From Prolixibacteraceae bacterium (lineage in GTDB: Bacteria; Bacteroidota; Bacteroidia; Bacteroidales; Prolixibacteraceae), in the NCBI GenBank assembly GCA_947475715.1, contig CANJNY010000017.1:1-57409 (forward strand): a stretch of 57,409 nucleotides of DNA, written 5' to 3'. Below, piece after piece: positions 26,697-37,160 of the stretch (its first letter is position 1; every line of letters starts with the position of its first letter). The position numbers and the translations under genes are program-made. A model generated the notes under the pieces. It was not told the origin of the DNA. It saw nothing but the letters and a program-made list of their open reading frames with translations, and did no database searches.

Positions 26697-27359
26697 ATGA
26701 AGGAAATTATTATCAGTGAGGCTATTAAAAATAAATTACCCAATCTGGTGCTGGGTTGTATTGAGTGTGACGTTAAGATACTAAATGATAATACGGAATT
26801 GTGGCAAGAAATTGAATTGGCTTGTGCAGATGTTGCAAACTCGTCTCAGCTTTCGGATGTAGGGAGTCATCCGGCGATTAAGGCCTCGCGCCAGGCATAT
26901 CGCGCATGCGGAAAAGATCCTGCCCGCTATCGGCTCTCTTCGGAAGCCTTAATGCGTAGGGCAGTCAAAGGGAATGAGCTTTACCGGATTAATAATGTGG
27001 TCGATCTGGTTAACCTGATCTCACTTAAAACAGGCATGTCGATTGGTGGTTATGATGCAGAAAAAATCAGCGGCCGGGTTATTTTTGATATTGGGGTTAA
27101 AGATGAACCTTATGAGGCAATCGGCAGAGGGGATTTAAATATTGAGTTTTTGCCGGTATTCCGGGATAATATATCACCATTTGGTTCGCCGACAAGTGAT
27201 TCTGTGAGAACCTCTGTAACAGTTAACACCAAACGATTCCTAATGGTGATTATCGGGTTTTCAGGTGTGGACCACACCTCAGAGGTGGTTGACCTTTCAC
27301 TGAAATTACTGAGAAAATATACCCAGGCTGGTCAAATTGAAACATGTATGATTCATTAA
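26697..27359 (+). CDS. B3/B4 tRNA-editing-like domain protein
   Basis: 220 residues forming a stand-alone B3/B4 domain, the editing module of the phenylalanyl-tRNA synthetase beta chain. The characteristic segment HPAIKASRQAYRACGKDPAR (59-78) is followed by YRLSSEALMRRAVKG and YRINNVVDLVNLISLKTG. The strand region GSPTSDSVRTSVT follows. Such free-standing proteins may hydrolyse mischarged tRNA or act on free amino-acid adducts, but function is not established. Monocistronic on the plus strand, 77 bp from the divergent TatD-like gene. Confidence 0.88.
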   Translation: MKEIIISEAIKNKLPNLVLGCIECDVKILNDNTELWQEIELACADVANSSQLSDVGSHPAIKASRQAYRACGKDPARYRLSSEALMRRAVKGNELYRINNVVDLVNLISLKTGMSIGGYDAEKISGRVIFDIGVKDEPYEAIGRGDLNIEFLPVFRDNISPFGSPTSDSVRTSVTVNTKRFLMVIIGFSGVDHTSEVVDLSLKLLRKYTQAGQIETCMIH

Positions 27360-27714
27360 GTCAATTATAAATTTCCCTGCAAAAGAATATTAAAGCCCAT
27401 TCTATTAAAGCTGAATATGTTAATGGGTTTGTTCCCGGCCAAAATATCAATAATTTTATTCGGGTTAAAAGTATCGAAAGTATGAATGAATAATTGAAAA
27501 GGAGACTGTTCCTTTTTTTTAAATCTCACTTGCAATGAACTCAATAAGTATTTGTTAATCAATTATATGTAGAATTTATGCTTTCATTTTGATATATCCG
27601 AAAATAGTTTTCGCTAAAAGGTTATTGACATAGTTTGATTTTGTAAAAAAAATATCCGTTAAAATCAGTTTGAACATTAAAGTGTTAGTTTTGTAGCTTA
27701 ATTAAGAATCAGAG
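27360..27714. other. 355-bp intergenic gap, no gene accepted
   Basis: Very AT-rich. The only open frame worth mention is 65 codons on the minus strand (27365-27562), with Lys/Asn/Ile-rich sequence and no recognisable family. The right part carries the putative promoter of the acyltransferase gene. Confidence 0.45.
27686..27693 (+). promoter_or_regulatory. Putative -7 box of the acyltransferase-nitrilase operon
   Basis: TAGTTTTG matches TAnnTTTG, 22 bp before the ATG at 27715. The nearest TTTG (27669-27672) is only 13 bp upstream, shorter than usual. Confidence 0.4.
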
Positions 27715-28275
27715 ATGAAATATTTTGCAAAATTTCTATTATGGTTGACTGGATGGAAGACTATCAGCGGTGTTGTCCCGGTACCTAAATGTGTCGTTTT
27801 GGGTGTTCCGCATACTTCAATATGGGACTTTGTCGTTTCGTGGCTCTTTTATAAATCAATAGGTGGAAAGCCAAGTATTGTTGTGAATAAAAAATTCTTT
27901 TTCTGGCCGGTAAATTATTTGCTCAATTATATGGGAGCGATCCCGTTGGATACCTCACGGGGTGCCAGTCTGGTCAAACAGCTGGTTGCCGAATTTAAAA
28001 AACGGGAGATCCTGCATCTGGCCATTGCACCTGAAGGAACACGTGATGCTGTAACCAAATGGAAGGGTGGGTTCCATACCATTGCGCGGGCAGCAAATGT
28101 TCCATTATATTGTGCTGTTTTCGATTGGGGGCGCAAGGAGATTGGCGTTCTGGATCAGATTGAACTTACTGATGATTTGAATGCAGATATGCACCGGATT
28201 AAACAATGGTATAAAGCTTATGGAGTAAAAGGGAAATATCCGGAAAAATTTCTACTTGGTGAAGGGCTTGACTAA
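27715..28275 (+). CDS. PlsC-like lysophospholipid acyltransferase
   Basis: 186 residues, a small membrane-associated acyltransferase. The catalytic HxxxxD motif is HTSIWD (33-38) in GVPHTSIWDF. The second block is IPLDTSRGAS (about 79-88) and the glycerol-3-phosphate-binding block is APEGTR (about 103-108). These are the core PlsC motifs, so an acyl transfer to a lysophospholipid or similar lipid is expected. It is short compared with PlsC (about 245 residues) and lacks an obvious long N-terminal membrane segment. The nitrilase gene begins 10 bp later, suggesting an operon; their functions are not obviously linked. Confidence 0.88.
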   Translation: MKYFAKFLLWLTGWKTISGVVPVPKCVVLGVPHTSIWDFVVSWLFYKSIGGKPSIVVNKKFFFWPVNYLLNYMGAIPLDTSRGASLVKQLVAEFKKREILHLAIAPEGTRDAVTKWKGGFHTIARAANVPLYCAVFDWGRKEIGVLDQIELTDDLNADMHRIKQWYKAYGVKGKYPEKFLLGEGLD

Positions 28276-28284
28276 ATTACGCTA

Positions 28285-29124
28285 ATGGAAGATAGAGACA
28301 ATTTACGTGTCACGCTTGTTCAAATCGACCTGGCGTGGGAAAATCCTCAATTGAATCGTCAGAATCTGGAGAGACTAATCCTTATGTTGATTGGAAAAGC
28401 CGATATCGTTATCTTGCCTGAAACATTTACTACCGGTTTTTCGATGCGTGTCAATACTTTTGCCGAAACGATGGATGGCCCTACAATTCAGTGGCTGGTT
28501 GACCTTGCAAAAGGTGCCAATTTGGCTATTGGTGGAAGTTTGCTGATTAAGACGGATAATAATTATTTTAACCGTTTTGTTTTTGTAACTCCTGAAGGGT
28601 CCCTCTCTTTTTACGATAAAAGGCATCTCTTCTCAATCGGAGGGGAATCATCTCTGCTCACAGCCGGTGATCACCGGCAGATTATTAATTATTTAGGGTG
28701 GAGAATTGCACTTTATATCTGCTATGATATCCGGTTTCCGGTGTGGTGCCGAAATTTGGAAGATACCGATCTGATGATTTTTAGTGCGAACTGGCCCGAT
28801 GCACGGCGTGAAGTATGGAATACACTATTGAAAGCGAGGGCAATTGAAAACCAGGTCTTTGTGGCCGGTGTGAACAGGATTGGAACTGACGGGGAGGGGA
28901 TTTATTACAGTGGTCAAAGTCAGCTGATTAATTCAAAAGGAGAGGTCGTTGTCCAGACGGATTTCATTGATGAGCACTTGTTTTCGTATACTATTTCAAG
29001 GCGCGATCTGAATGATTTTCGCAAAAAATTTCCGGTAGCAAATGATGCAGATCGTTTTATCATCAAAAATATTTATCGTCCAATCCCCTGTGCCACCCTT
29101 TCTGATGATCACCCATTGCAATGA
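28285..29124 (+). CDS. Nitrilase-superfamily amidohydrolase, omega-amidase-like
   Basis: 279 residues with the complete catalytic triad: glutamate in LPETFTTGF (about 47), lysine in YDKRHLF (about 112) and cysteine in YICYDIRFP (about 147). The overall sequence resembles bacterial omega-amidase/YafV enzymes, which hydrolyse 2-oxoglutaramate or 2-oxosuccinamate to clean up transaminase by-products. The tail DRFII closes the fold. Cytoplasmic. It follows the acyltransferase gene by 10 bp. The substrate is inferred from family resemblance only. Confidence 0.9.
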   Translation: MEDRDNLRVTLVQIDLAWENPQLNRQNLERLILMLIGKADIVILPETFTTGFSMRVNTFAETMDGPTIQWLVDLAKGANLAIGGSLLIKTDNNYFNRFVFVTPEGSLSFYDKRHLFSIGGESSLLTAGDHRQIINYLGWRIALYICYDIRFPVWCRNLEDTDLMIFSANWPDARREVWNTLLKARAIENQVFVAGVNRIGTDGEGIYYSGQSQLINSKGEVVVQTDFIDEHLFSYTISRRDLNDFRKKFPVANDADRFIIKNIYRPIPCATLSDDHPLQ

Positions 29125-29259
29125 TGATTACCGGGGCACCTACCAAATAATCGTGCGGATAAAGTTTGTAAATTACAAATCGAAGTTACAATTATTTACT
29201 GATTTTTTGGTAACATTTTATCGCATTGATTATTAACATCGGATGTGAAAAAAAATGGC

Positions 29260-29267
29260 TAACTTTG
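29260..29267 (+). promoter_or_regulatory. Putative -7 box of the ABC-F gene
   Basis: TAACTTTG matches TAnnTTTG, followed by a C as is common. It lies 51 bp before the ATG. No good TTTG is seen at the expected distance. Confidence 0.45.
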
Positions 29268-29314
29268 CACTCCAAATTACAGATGTTTTATACTCAGGAA
29301 ATTCAAGAAATTAA

Positions 29315-30931
<1,617 letters not shown>

Positions 30932-31006
30932 TAATTCCTAAAATATTTCTGTGTTAGTAAAAATACCATTAGTTTTAGTCAAAATTTAATTTAAAAGATT
31001 CAAAAC

Positions 31007-31888
31007 ATGAAGAAAATTATCTATGTATTGTTAATTCCGGTCATTATTTTGACTTCCGGATGTGCTCACAGAAAAGAACAAATAGCTCGTTTGCAGGCGC
31101 AAAACGATAGTTTAAGAGCTGTTGGAACTGATAAGGATTCTAATATTGCCGATTTTGTTACCACATTTAATGCCGTTGAAGCAAACCTGGATTCGATAAA
31201 AAAAATAGAATTAATTATCGATAAAAGTGCAAAGTCCGGTGAAGTTAAAGGTTCACGTAAAGAACAAATAGCCAGTGATATTCAATATATTTACAATCTT
31301 CTTCAAAAGAATCGTAAATTAGTTGCTGAATTGACTTCAAAACTTAGTAAGTCAAATAAACATGCTGCAGAGCTTCAAAAAATGATCGATAATCTGAATA
31401 AATCGATTGATGAAAAGAATACACAGATCGCTCAGCTGACCGATGAATTGGGTAAATTGAATATTCAGGTAAAAGATTTGAATGTAAAAGTGGCAGATCT
31501 GAACACGAATGTGAACAATTTAACGACAGACAATGCCAAAAAACAGGCTGACATTGACGCTAAAACAGAAGCTTTAAATACTGCCTATTATACTATCGGA
31601 ACAAACAGGGAACTTAAAGATAAGAAGATAATCACTGGAGCTGGTGGTTTTATTGGCATTGGCAGGACTAAAAATTTACTTGCTGATCTTAACATGAATG
31701 ATTTTACGCGGGTTGATATTACCAAGGTTAGTGAAATTCCGGTTATGAAAAAGAAGATTACCATCGTAACTTCTCATCCAAAGGGTTCATACCGCATTGA
31801 TGGTGAGAAATCGGTGGATAAAATTGTTATTCTTAATGCGAAAGAATTTTGGAGCCTTTCTAAAGTTCTGGTTATTATCGCAAAATAA
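31007..31888 (+). CDS. Coiled-coil lipoprotein
   Basis: 293 residues. Lipobox TSGC (Cys19) follows a hydrophobic signal, so it is membrane-anchored facing the periplasm or surface. The body has heptad-rich coiled coils (EQIARLQAQNDSLRAV at 28-43, and about 100-195 with KNTQIAQLTDELGKLN and NTNVNNLTTD). A C-terminal globular part with GGFIGIGRTKNLLADLN and SHPKGSYRIDGEKSVD follows. It resembles Bacteroidota proteins sometimes called collagen-binding adhesin-like (Cbp1), but a general structural role is equally possible. Monocistronic, ending in a strong terminator. Confidence 0.75.
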   Translation: MKKIIYVLLIPVIILTSGCAHRKEQIARLQAQNDSLRAVGTDKDSNIADFVTTFNAVEANLDSIKKIELIIDKSAKSGEVKGSRKEQIASDIQYIYNLLQKNRKLVAELTSKLSKSNKHAAELQKMIDNLNKSIDEKNTQIAQLTDELGKLNIQVKDLNVKVADLNTNVNNLTTDNAKKQADIDAKTEALNTAYYTIGTNRELKDKKIITGAGGFIGIGRTKNLLADLNMNDFTRVDITKVSEIPVMKKKITIVTSHPKGSYRIDGEKSVDKIVILNAKEFWSLSKVLVIIAK

Positions 31889-31909
31889 TCATTCGGAAGT
31901 AAAATATTT

Positions 31910-31943
31910 AAAGGCCGGTTTCTTAAATGAAGCCGGCCTTTTT
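31910..31943. terminator. Strong hairpin terminator between convergent genes
   Basis: AAAGGCCGG (31910-31918) pairs with CCGGCCTTT (31933-31941), extended by TTC/GAA, with a T-run at 31939-31943. It ends the lipoprotein transcript. The A-rich left side makes it usable for the GH20 gene from the other direction too. Confidence 0.9.
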
Positions 31944-31969
31944 GTTGAATAAAATGCTGTTTTTTGATC

Positions 31970-33601
31970 TTAGTATATGGTCGATTTGAATTCTGTTTTA
32001 CAGTAGGTTATTCCTTCTGCATCATATCGCTTAATCTGAAAAGACATTCGTTTTTTAAACGATCTGTAGTTCTGTTCCTTTTTAGGAGTCCAAACAATTT
32101 CAGCCAGTGCAGCAGCACGTGGGAAAGTCATATATTCAACAAATACTGGAGTTTTCATATAGGCGGTCCAGATGTTCGCTTGAGCCCCTATAATATATTT
32201 GGCATCCTGAACGGATAAGTTTTTAGGTATAGGATCAAAATTATACACCTGCTCCAGGGTTAGAAGCCCGCCAACTGCAAGTGGTTCATTTGCCGGATTT
32301 GATTGATATTGATCAAAGTTGCAGAATTTAGCTGGTGAATGAATTGTATTAATCTTTTTTCTGGTACCTGTAATTGCTTTTTCTTCATCATGCCACGAAA
32401 TTACTACACCACTGGTAGTTGTCGTGGTATCCCTTAAAATATCATCCCATCCGACAGGTATTTTTCCAAATGAATAAATGATGTTCTTTACCCTTCTTGT
32501 GAAATAATTATGTAGTTCGATGGTGGAGTCGAGTGAATCTTCCCGGATTATGGACTGACAATCCGGGCATTTATCCCATCTTACCTGCGATGTTTCTGCA
32601 CCACCTATATGGATATATTTCCCTGGGAAAATTTCAGAAATTTCAGTTATAACATCCTTTATAAATGTGTAGGTTCCCTCTTTTCCCGGACAAAAAGTAT
32701 CGCTGAATGAGCCCCATCGCCCAGCCACTTCATAAGGTATTGAAGTGCAGCCAAGTTCCGGATACGCCGCAAGGGCAGCTAATGCATGGCCAGGCATTTC
32801 TATTGCAGGGACAACAGTAATGAATCGTTTTGAAGCGTATGATACAATCTCCCGAATATCATCCTGTGTATAGTAACCATCGGTTTTTAGAGTATCCATA
32901 CCCACTGAATTATTTAAATGTCCGATGATGGTTTGTTTTCTTACAGAACCTATTTCCGTGAGTCGGGGGTATTTCTTAATCTCGATTCTCCAACCCTGAT
33001 CATCGCTTAAGTGCCATTGAAAAGTATTCAATTTATGCATAGCCATATCATCCAGATACTTAAATATAAATGTTTTGGGCATAAAATGGCGGCTTACATC
33101 CAGTTGTAGTCCTCTCCACGCAAATTGAGGGCCATCATTAATTTCAACTCCGGGTACGATAATCTCATTGAGTAGCTGTGGAGAGTATGGCATAAGTTGA
33201 ATTAAGGTCTGAATGCCATAGAAGAGTCCATTTGGTGCAGTTGCTTCAAGGGTTATTCCGGATGGTAGAACAGTCAGCTTATAATCTTCTTTTCCTATTT
33301 TTAGACTTTCATTAATCTTCAGTATGATTGAATTTGGAGCTTTCTTTTCCGAAATTACCATGGTGGTGATCCCAAAATATTTCTCAACATGAGCGGTCAG
33401 AAAGCGTGCAATTTCAGATAATTGCTGATCATAATTATCAACGATTATTTTTGTGGTTGGTGTTATTCGAAATACTCCATCCTGTGTAAGTACTCGCGCA
33501 GGCTGTGGTATGATGCGTATAACCGGAATAGGTATCGGTTTTTCACATGACAGGAGAAACAGGATTAAGAGTGTGAGCAATAAAATCGGGTTGAAATTCA
33601 T
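31970..33601 (-). CDS. GH20 beta-N-acetylhexosaminidase-like lipoprotein lacking the catalytic aspartate
   Basis: 543 residues with lipobox LLSC (Cys19), so a lipid-anchored enzyme. A GH20b domain (about 30-150) precedes the TIM barrel (about 155-510), which has WRGLQLDVSRHFMP, WHLSDDQGWRIEI and PAIEMPGHALAALA. The active-site pair, normally Asp-Glu in HIGGDE, reads HIGGAE: Ala335-Glu336, the codon being GCA. The acid/base glutamate stays, but the aspartate that orients the substrate acetamido group is gone. The rest of the barrel looks intact, so it may act on another sugar or slowly. Last gene of the carbohydrate cluster, 41 bp after the symporter. Confidence 0.9.
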   Translation of the reverse strand: MNFNPILLLTLLILFLLSCEKPIPIPVIRIIPQPARVLTQDGVFRITPTTKIIVDNYDQQLSEIARFLTAHVEKYFGITTMVISEKKAPNSIILKINESLKIGKEDYKLTVLPSGITLEATAPNGLFYGIQTLIQLMPYSPQLLNEIIVPGVEINDGPQFAWRGLQLDVSRHFMPKTFIFKYLDDMAMHKLNTFQWHLSDDQGWRIEIKKYPRLTEIGSVRKQTIIGHLNNSVGMDTLKTDGYYTQDDIREIVSYASKRFITVVPAIEMPGHALAALAAYPELGCTSIPYEVAGRWGSFSDTFCPGKEGTYTFIKDVITEISEIFPGKYIHIGGAETSQVRWDKCPDCQSIIREDSLDSTIELHNYFTRRVKNIIYSFGKIPVGWDDILRDTTTTTSGVVISWHDEEKAITGTRKKINTIHSPAKFCNFDQYQSNPANEPLAVGGLLTLEQVYNFDPIPKNLSVQDAKYIIGAQANIWTAYMKTPVFVEYMTFPRAAALAEIVWTPKKEQNYRSFKKRMSFQIKRYDAEGITYCKTEFKSTIY

Positions 33602-33642
33602 TCCTGGTATTTTTATATTTTCCGGTTTACAAATGTACTAAA

Positions 33643-34992
33643 TTAATTTTTTTTTGTCCGGATCCCACTGAAAAGAATCATTGCATTTAAAATGAATCCG
33701 ATGATTATTAATAAATTACCAGCAGTATTTGCCCAGTTTAAGGCAATTATTTTACCAGTTAGTGCCACAATACCGCCAGTGATCATCGCAATAGCGCTTC
33801 TGTTTTTTGTGGTGGTAAAACCGAATAGACCCCAAATCGTGGGAATGATAAATGCTCCAGAGAATATGGTCAGGGCAATAAGGAGTGACTGAATTATGGA
33901 ATGCACTGTTAATGCAAGCAGAATGCTTAAAATTCCTATAAATACCATAATGATCTTCGTATTTTTAATGGAATAACCGTTGTCGAGACCTTTTGAGAAT
34001 GGATCACTGATGATTGTTGCTGAAGTGAGCAGGGTTGTCGATCCGGTTGACATTACCGCTGAGAGTAAGGCGGCAACCAGTAATCCGATTCCCCATTCCG
34101 GTAACGTGTTCAACATTACGGGAATTAAGGCTGAACCTTTTTGCTGATGAAGTTCAGGATATTTATAGGCTGCAAATACCCCAATGAAGGTTATGCATAA
34201 CGAAAATGGAATCAATACAATGGCACTTATCAATACGCTTTTTCTTGCTATCTGTTCATTTTGAGCACAAAAAAGGCGTGAGTAAATATCAGGACCCACA
34301 ACAAATGTGGTGGAATAGGTTAATACCAATACGATCAGGTCAAACGGGTGGAAACCCTCATTGAATGGAAATTTTAGCGGAGTCATTATAAAGGGAGAAA
34401 CGGGTTGTTTAACTAAAATGTACCCCGCAGTCAACAGGATTCCTCCGATAATGATAAACGATTGATAAAGATCTGTTTTTAATACTGATATCTGACCTCC
34501 AATCACCGTGTAAAAAATAAATACGGCACCGGAACCCCAGACGCTCAACGCATAGTCTAATCCTGTAAAACCTGCCATAATTTTTGCTGCACCTATAATT
34601 TGTGCAGCGATAATGGCTATCCAGGCAATTGAAATAATGAATGAAGAGATCATTTTGGCCTCTTTCCCGTAAAAGTCCCCGATCATTTGAGGAAGTGTAT
34701 ATTTCCCCTGCCGACGAACTTTTATCGAAACTGGCACGAGCATAAAAAGTCCGAAGGAGGCGCAAAGCAGTAGCCAGCAGGCTGCCCATCCTTGTGTTAA
34801 GGCAAGATCTGCTGTACCAAGAATTGCAGAACTTCCTAAAATTGTTGCCAGAAGTGAACCTGTAATTCTCCAGATATTTCCTTTTCTGCCAGCGATATAA
34901 TAATCTCCCTCCGTTCTGATTTTCCGGGCAGAAATCACCCCTACCACAATCGTGGAGATGAGATAGATCACTATAATGACATATTTTATCAT
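33643..34992 (-). CDS. Sodium:solute symporter family transporter
   Basis: 449-residue inner-membrane transporter from the chosen start. The frame can be extended upstream to 35082, but the first 30 residues would overlap the flippase-like gene and are not hydrophobic; the ATG at 34992 (MIKYVIIVIYLIST) directly opens the first helix and lies 22 bp after the upstream stop. About twelve helices of the SSS fold are visible, including RKGNIWRITGSLLATILGSSA (residues about 34 on) and VMSTGSTTLLTSATIISDP, which carries the sodium-site serines. Substrate unknown; the neighbourhood suggests a sugar or sugar acid released by the GH20 or DUF1080 enzymes. Confidence 0.9.
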   Translation of the reverse strand: MIKYVIIVIYLISTIVVGVISARKIRTEGDYYIAGRKGNIWRITGSLLATILGSSAILGTADLALTQGWAACWLLLCASFGLFMLVPVSIKVRRQGKYTLPQMIGDFYGKEAKMISSFIISIAWIAIIAAQIIGAAKIMAGFTGLDYALSVWGSGAVFIFYTVIGGQISVLKTDLYQSFIIIGGILLTAGYILVKQPVSPFIMTPLKFPFNEGFHPFDLIVLVLTYSTTFVVGPDIYSRLFCAQNEQIARKSVLISAIVLIPFSLCITFIGVFAAYKYPELHQQKGSALIPVMLNTLPEWGIGLLVAALLSAVMSTGSTTLLTSATIISDPFSKGLDNGYSIKNTKIIMVFIGILSILLALTVHSIIQSLLIALTIFSGAFIIPTIWGLFGFTTTKNRSAIAMITGGIVALTGKIIALNWANTAGNLLIIIGFILNAMILFSGIRTKKN

Positions 34993-35014
34993 TGGCCAGC
35001 TTCCAATTAATTTG

Positions 35015-35899
35015 TCATGAAGCCTGGTTGTGCGGATTTGGTTCACGTCTGAAAGGTGGAAGAAAAACCCAATATAATCCACCCAGGGAGATTATTGCAG
35101 ATAGCAGGAAAAACATCAGACTTAATGCGATACACAATTCATTGTTTAGCCCCAGCATTTTGGCACCTATCAGGAAAACCATTTCACGGGCACCAATCCC
35201 CCCAATAGTGATTGGAAGTGCAGTTGCTATTGCAGAGACAAAAAAGAGAAACAGATAATCAAATAAGTCTGAAGTTTGATGAAAAGCAACCAGAATTAAA
35301 ATCGCTGAAATAAATTGCATCCCTTGCAATGCCAATGACCACCAGAATAGTCCGGCGTGAATCTTTAAAAAACGCTTTAAAAAATACTTCAGCACCAAAA
35401 GATAAGAACCATAGATAGCGGGAATGGCGAGCCACATTTGCTTCCCGTACTCAAGATGTAATCCCGACAGATAATAGAGTACAACGGTGATCATCCCAAT
35501 GGCAACCAGACCTGCAATTCGGTTTACCAGCATCGTTCCGATATTATTCTTAAGGCCGTTTTTACGGTATTTATTCACCAGATAAACTTTATATCCATCA
35601 CCACCAATACCACCGGGGAGAAAGAGATTATAGAACATTCCCAGCCAGAATAGTTTGATATTAAGTACTTGTGAAATATGGGCACCGGTATTCCGGAACG
35701 AGAGATTTTGCCTGAAGGCAGAAAAAATAAATGAAATTACTAAAAGGAAAAATGAGACTATTAAGTAGTAAATATTGGCAGTAGAGAATACCCCTAATAC
35801 TTCCTTAAACGAAATTTTAGACAAAACATACCAGATTGCTAATGCAGAAACCCCGAATTTCAAAAGGTTTATTGAAAATTTCTTAATTTTTTGTTTCAC
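35015..35899 (-). CDS. Flippase-like integral membrane protein (UPF0104/LPG synthase TM type)
   Basis: 294 residues from the GTG at 35899, which I prefer to the GTG at 35980. It begins 13 bp after the DUF5009 stop and gives the usual basic start before helix 1 (KQKIKKFSINLLKFGVSALA), while the longer form would overlap DUF5009 by 68 bp. About eight helices are seen, with the family marks FNLFLPGGIGGDGYKVYLV and PITIGGIGAREMVFL. Such proteins include the flippase part of lysyl-phosphatidylglycerol synthase; no synthase domain is present here. Its role in a sugar cluster is unclear; glycolipid movement is a guess. Confidence 0.8.
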   Translation of the reverse strand: MKQKIKKFSINLLKFGVSALAIWYVLSKISFKEVLGVFSTANIYYLIVSFFLLVISFIFSAFRQNLSFRNTGAHISQVLNIKLFWLGMFYNLFLPGGIGGDGYKVYLVNKYRKNGLKNNIGTMLVNRIAGLVAIGMITVVLYYLSGLHLEYGKQMWLAIPAIYGSYLLVLKYFLKRFLKIHAGLFWWSLALQGMQFISAILILVAFHQTSDLFDYLFLFFVSAIATALPITIGGIGAREMVFLIGAKMLGLNNELCIALSLMFFLLSAIISLGGLYWVFLPPFRREPNPHNQAS

Positions 35900-35912
35900 T
35901 TTATTACTTAAT

Positions 35913-37022
35913 CTAAAGCTTGATAAATATTTTTCGGGTATACAGGAAATAGCATATTCCCCATAATCCTCCCCACACACTTAGTGTTAAAGTCATATCA
36001 CTGACTAACGGTCCGAAAGGTGCGGAAATTAAATTTGTAAAAGGTTTGGCAATGGCTTCAATCCAGTTATTTCCGTTTGTATGAGCAAAGAGATAGATAA
36101 ATAGCGGATTCATCCCTACAACTGCAAAAAAGATTGAAAATTTTCTGAAATTCATCATGTCAATTATCCAGAACGAAAAAGCCATGGCAATGATGCACCA
36201 TCCACCACTCACAATTACAAAAGATGCGGTGCAGATATGTTTGATAATCGGGATAAAGTGGCTTAATGAGAATCCAATAATCAAAGCTGCCAAACCTGCC
36301 ACAATCATGGTTTGAATTTTCCTTTTTGGTGTCCAGTCATTCATGAGTATCATACCGGTAATAACACCCCAAATGGTATGTGCGGATGTTGGAATTGCAT
36401 TAAATGCTACCCAGTGTCCACCGCCGGGAGTACCGGTAAGTGCTAAATCAACCCATGAGCCAAAGTTTTGATCAGGGGTGAACGGTTGATTGAATCCGGC
36501 AATATTCCAGTAAAGATAAAGCAACTGAGAAGCCAGAATCAGAAGAAATGATATGATCAATTGCCACTTTACTGTTTTGCGCATCAACAGGAAAGCAATG
36601 ATATATGTAACAGATAGTTGTGCCAGTACATTAGTGAATCGGAACGTAATTTTACCCGGTCCGATACAATAAAGCGCCCAGCCCAGAAAAAGTAATAGTA
36701 CGGAGCGGACTGCTGCGTGGCGTAAGGTTACCTTCCAGCTATCCCCTCTATTCCACCTTTTTGTCATTGAAAATGGCATCGCTACCCCAACAATAAACAT
36801 AAAGAATGGTTGAATCAAATCCCAGAAATGAAGTCCTATCCATTCAACATGCTCCAGTTGACGGCCAATTGACGAAATAATAGTTCCATCGAACACCGGA
36901 TTAGTCAATGTGCTGAAGAAGCCGGAGAACTCGCCAATCAACATAAACATCGTAAATCCTCTGAAAAAGTCGATGGACAATATTCTTGTCTGCACTTGAC
37001 CTGAAAGGTTTTCGTTACTCAT
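35913..37022 (-). CDS. DUF5009/HGSNAT-like membrane acyltransferase-related protein
   Basis: 369-residue inner-membrane protein with about ten helices. The N-terminal LSIDFFRGFTMFMLIGEFSG (16-35) is the marker of the DUF5009/DUF1624 group, related to the lysosomal heparan-alpha-glucosaminide N-acetyltransferase. A conserved His in WIGLHFWDLIQPFFMFIVG (61-79) is placed like its active-site histidine. A transmembrane acetyl transfer to an amino sugar is therefore possible. It begins 139 bp after DUF1080, following a strong hairpin, and lies 13 bp before the flippase-like gene. Confidence 0.85.
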   Translation of the reverse strand: MSNENLSGQVQTRILSIDFFRGFTMFMLIGEFSGFFSTLTNPVFDGTIISSIGRQLEHVEWIGLHFWDLIQPFFMFIVGVAMPFSMTKRWNRGDSWKVTLRHAAVRSVLLLFLGWALYCIGPGKITFRFTNVLAQLSVTYIIAFLLMRKTVKWQLIISFLLILASQLLYLYWNIAGFNQPFTPDQNFGSWVDLALTGTPGGGHWVAFNAIPTSAHTIWGVITGMILMNDWTPKRKIQTMIVAGLAALIIGFSLSHFIPIIKHICTASFVIVSGGWCIIAMAFSFWIIDMMNFRKFSIFFAVVGMNPLFIYLFAHTNGNNWIEAIAKPFTNLISAPFGPLVSDMTLTLSVWGGLWGICYFLYTRKIFIKL

Positions 37023-37067
37023 TTTGAATATCTCTGTTTGTTAAAACCCACCTTGTTTTCAACCAAA

Positions 37068-37111
37068 TTAAGCCACTCATTTCAGTGCTGAAAACTGAAT
37101 GAGTGGCTTAA
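37068..37111 (-). terminator. Strong intercistronic hairpin between DUF1080 and DUF5009 genes
   Basis: Fourteen perfect base pairs (37068-37081 with 37098-37111), one bulged T, then four more pairs (37083-37086 with 37094-37097) and a 7-nt loop. On the minus strand the hairpin is followed by TTTGG, a weak T-run, so it may be a partial terminator or an mRNA-stability element that splits the cluster into two expression levels. Confidence 0.6.
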
Positions 37112-37160
37112 GCGGTAAGTCTAATTTTACTTCTTATCAATTAATAAGTTATAAAACTAA

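Noticed and set aside
27365-27562. 65-codon minus-strand open frame
   Set aside because: Low-complexity Lys/Asn/Ile content in an AT-rich gap, no ribosome-binding context and no known family.
34409-34789. 126-codon minus-strand frame inside the symporter
   Set aside because: Alternative frame of a clearly intact symporter; sequence rich in Arg/Ser/Tyr without motifs.
34993-35082. Upstream extension of the sodium symporter
   Set aside because: It would overlap the flippase-like gene and adds non-hydrophobic residues before helix 1; ATG at 34992 fits the family.
35900-35980. Longer start of the flippase-like gene
   Set aside because: GTG at 35980 would overlap DUF5009 by 68 bp and encodes a Cys/Glu/Tyr-rich segment; GTG 35899 gives the usual basic start.
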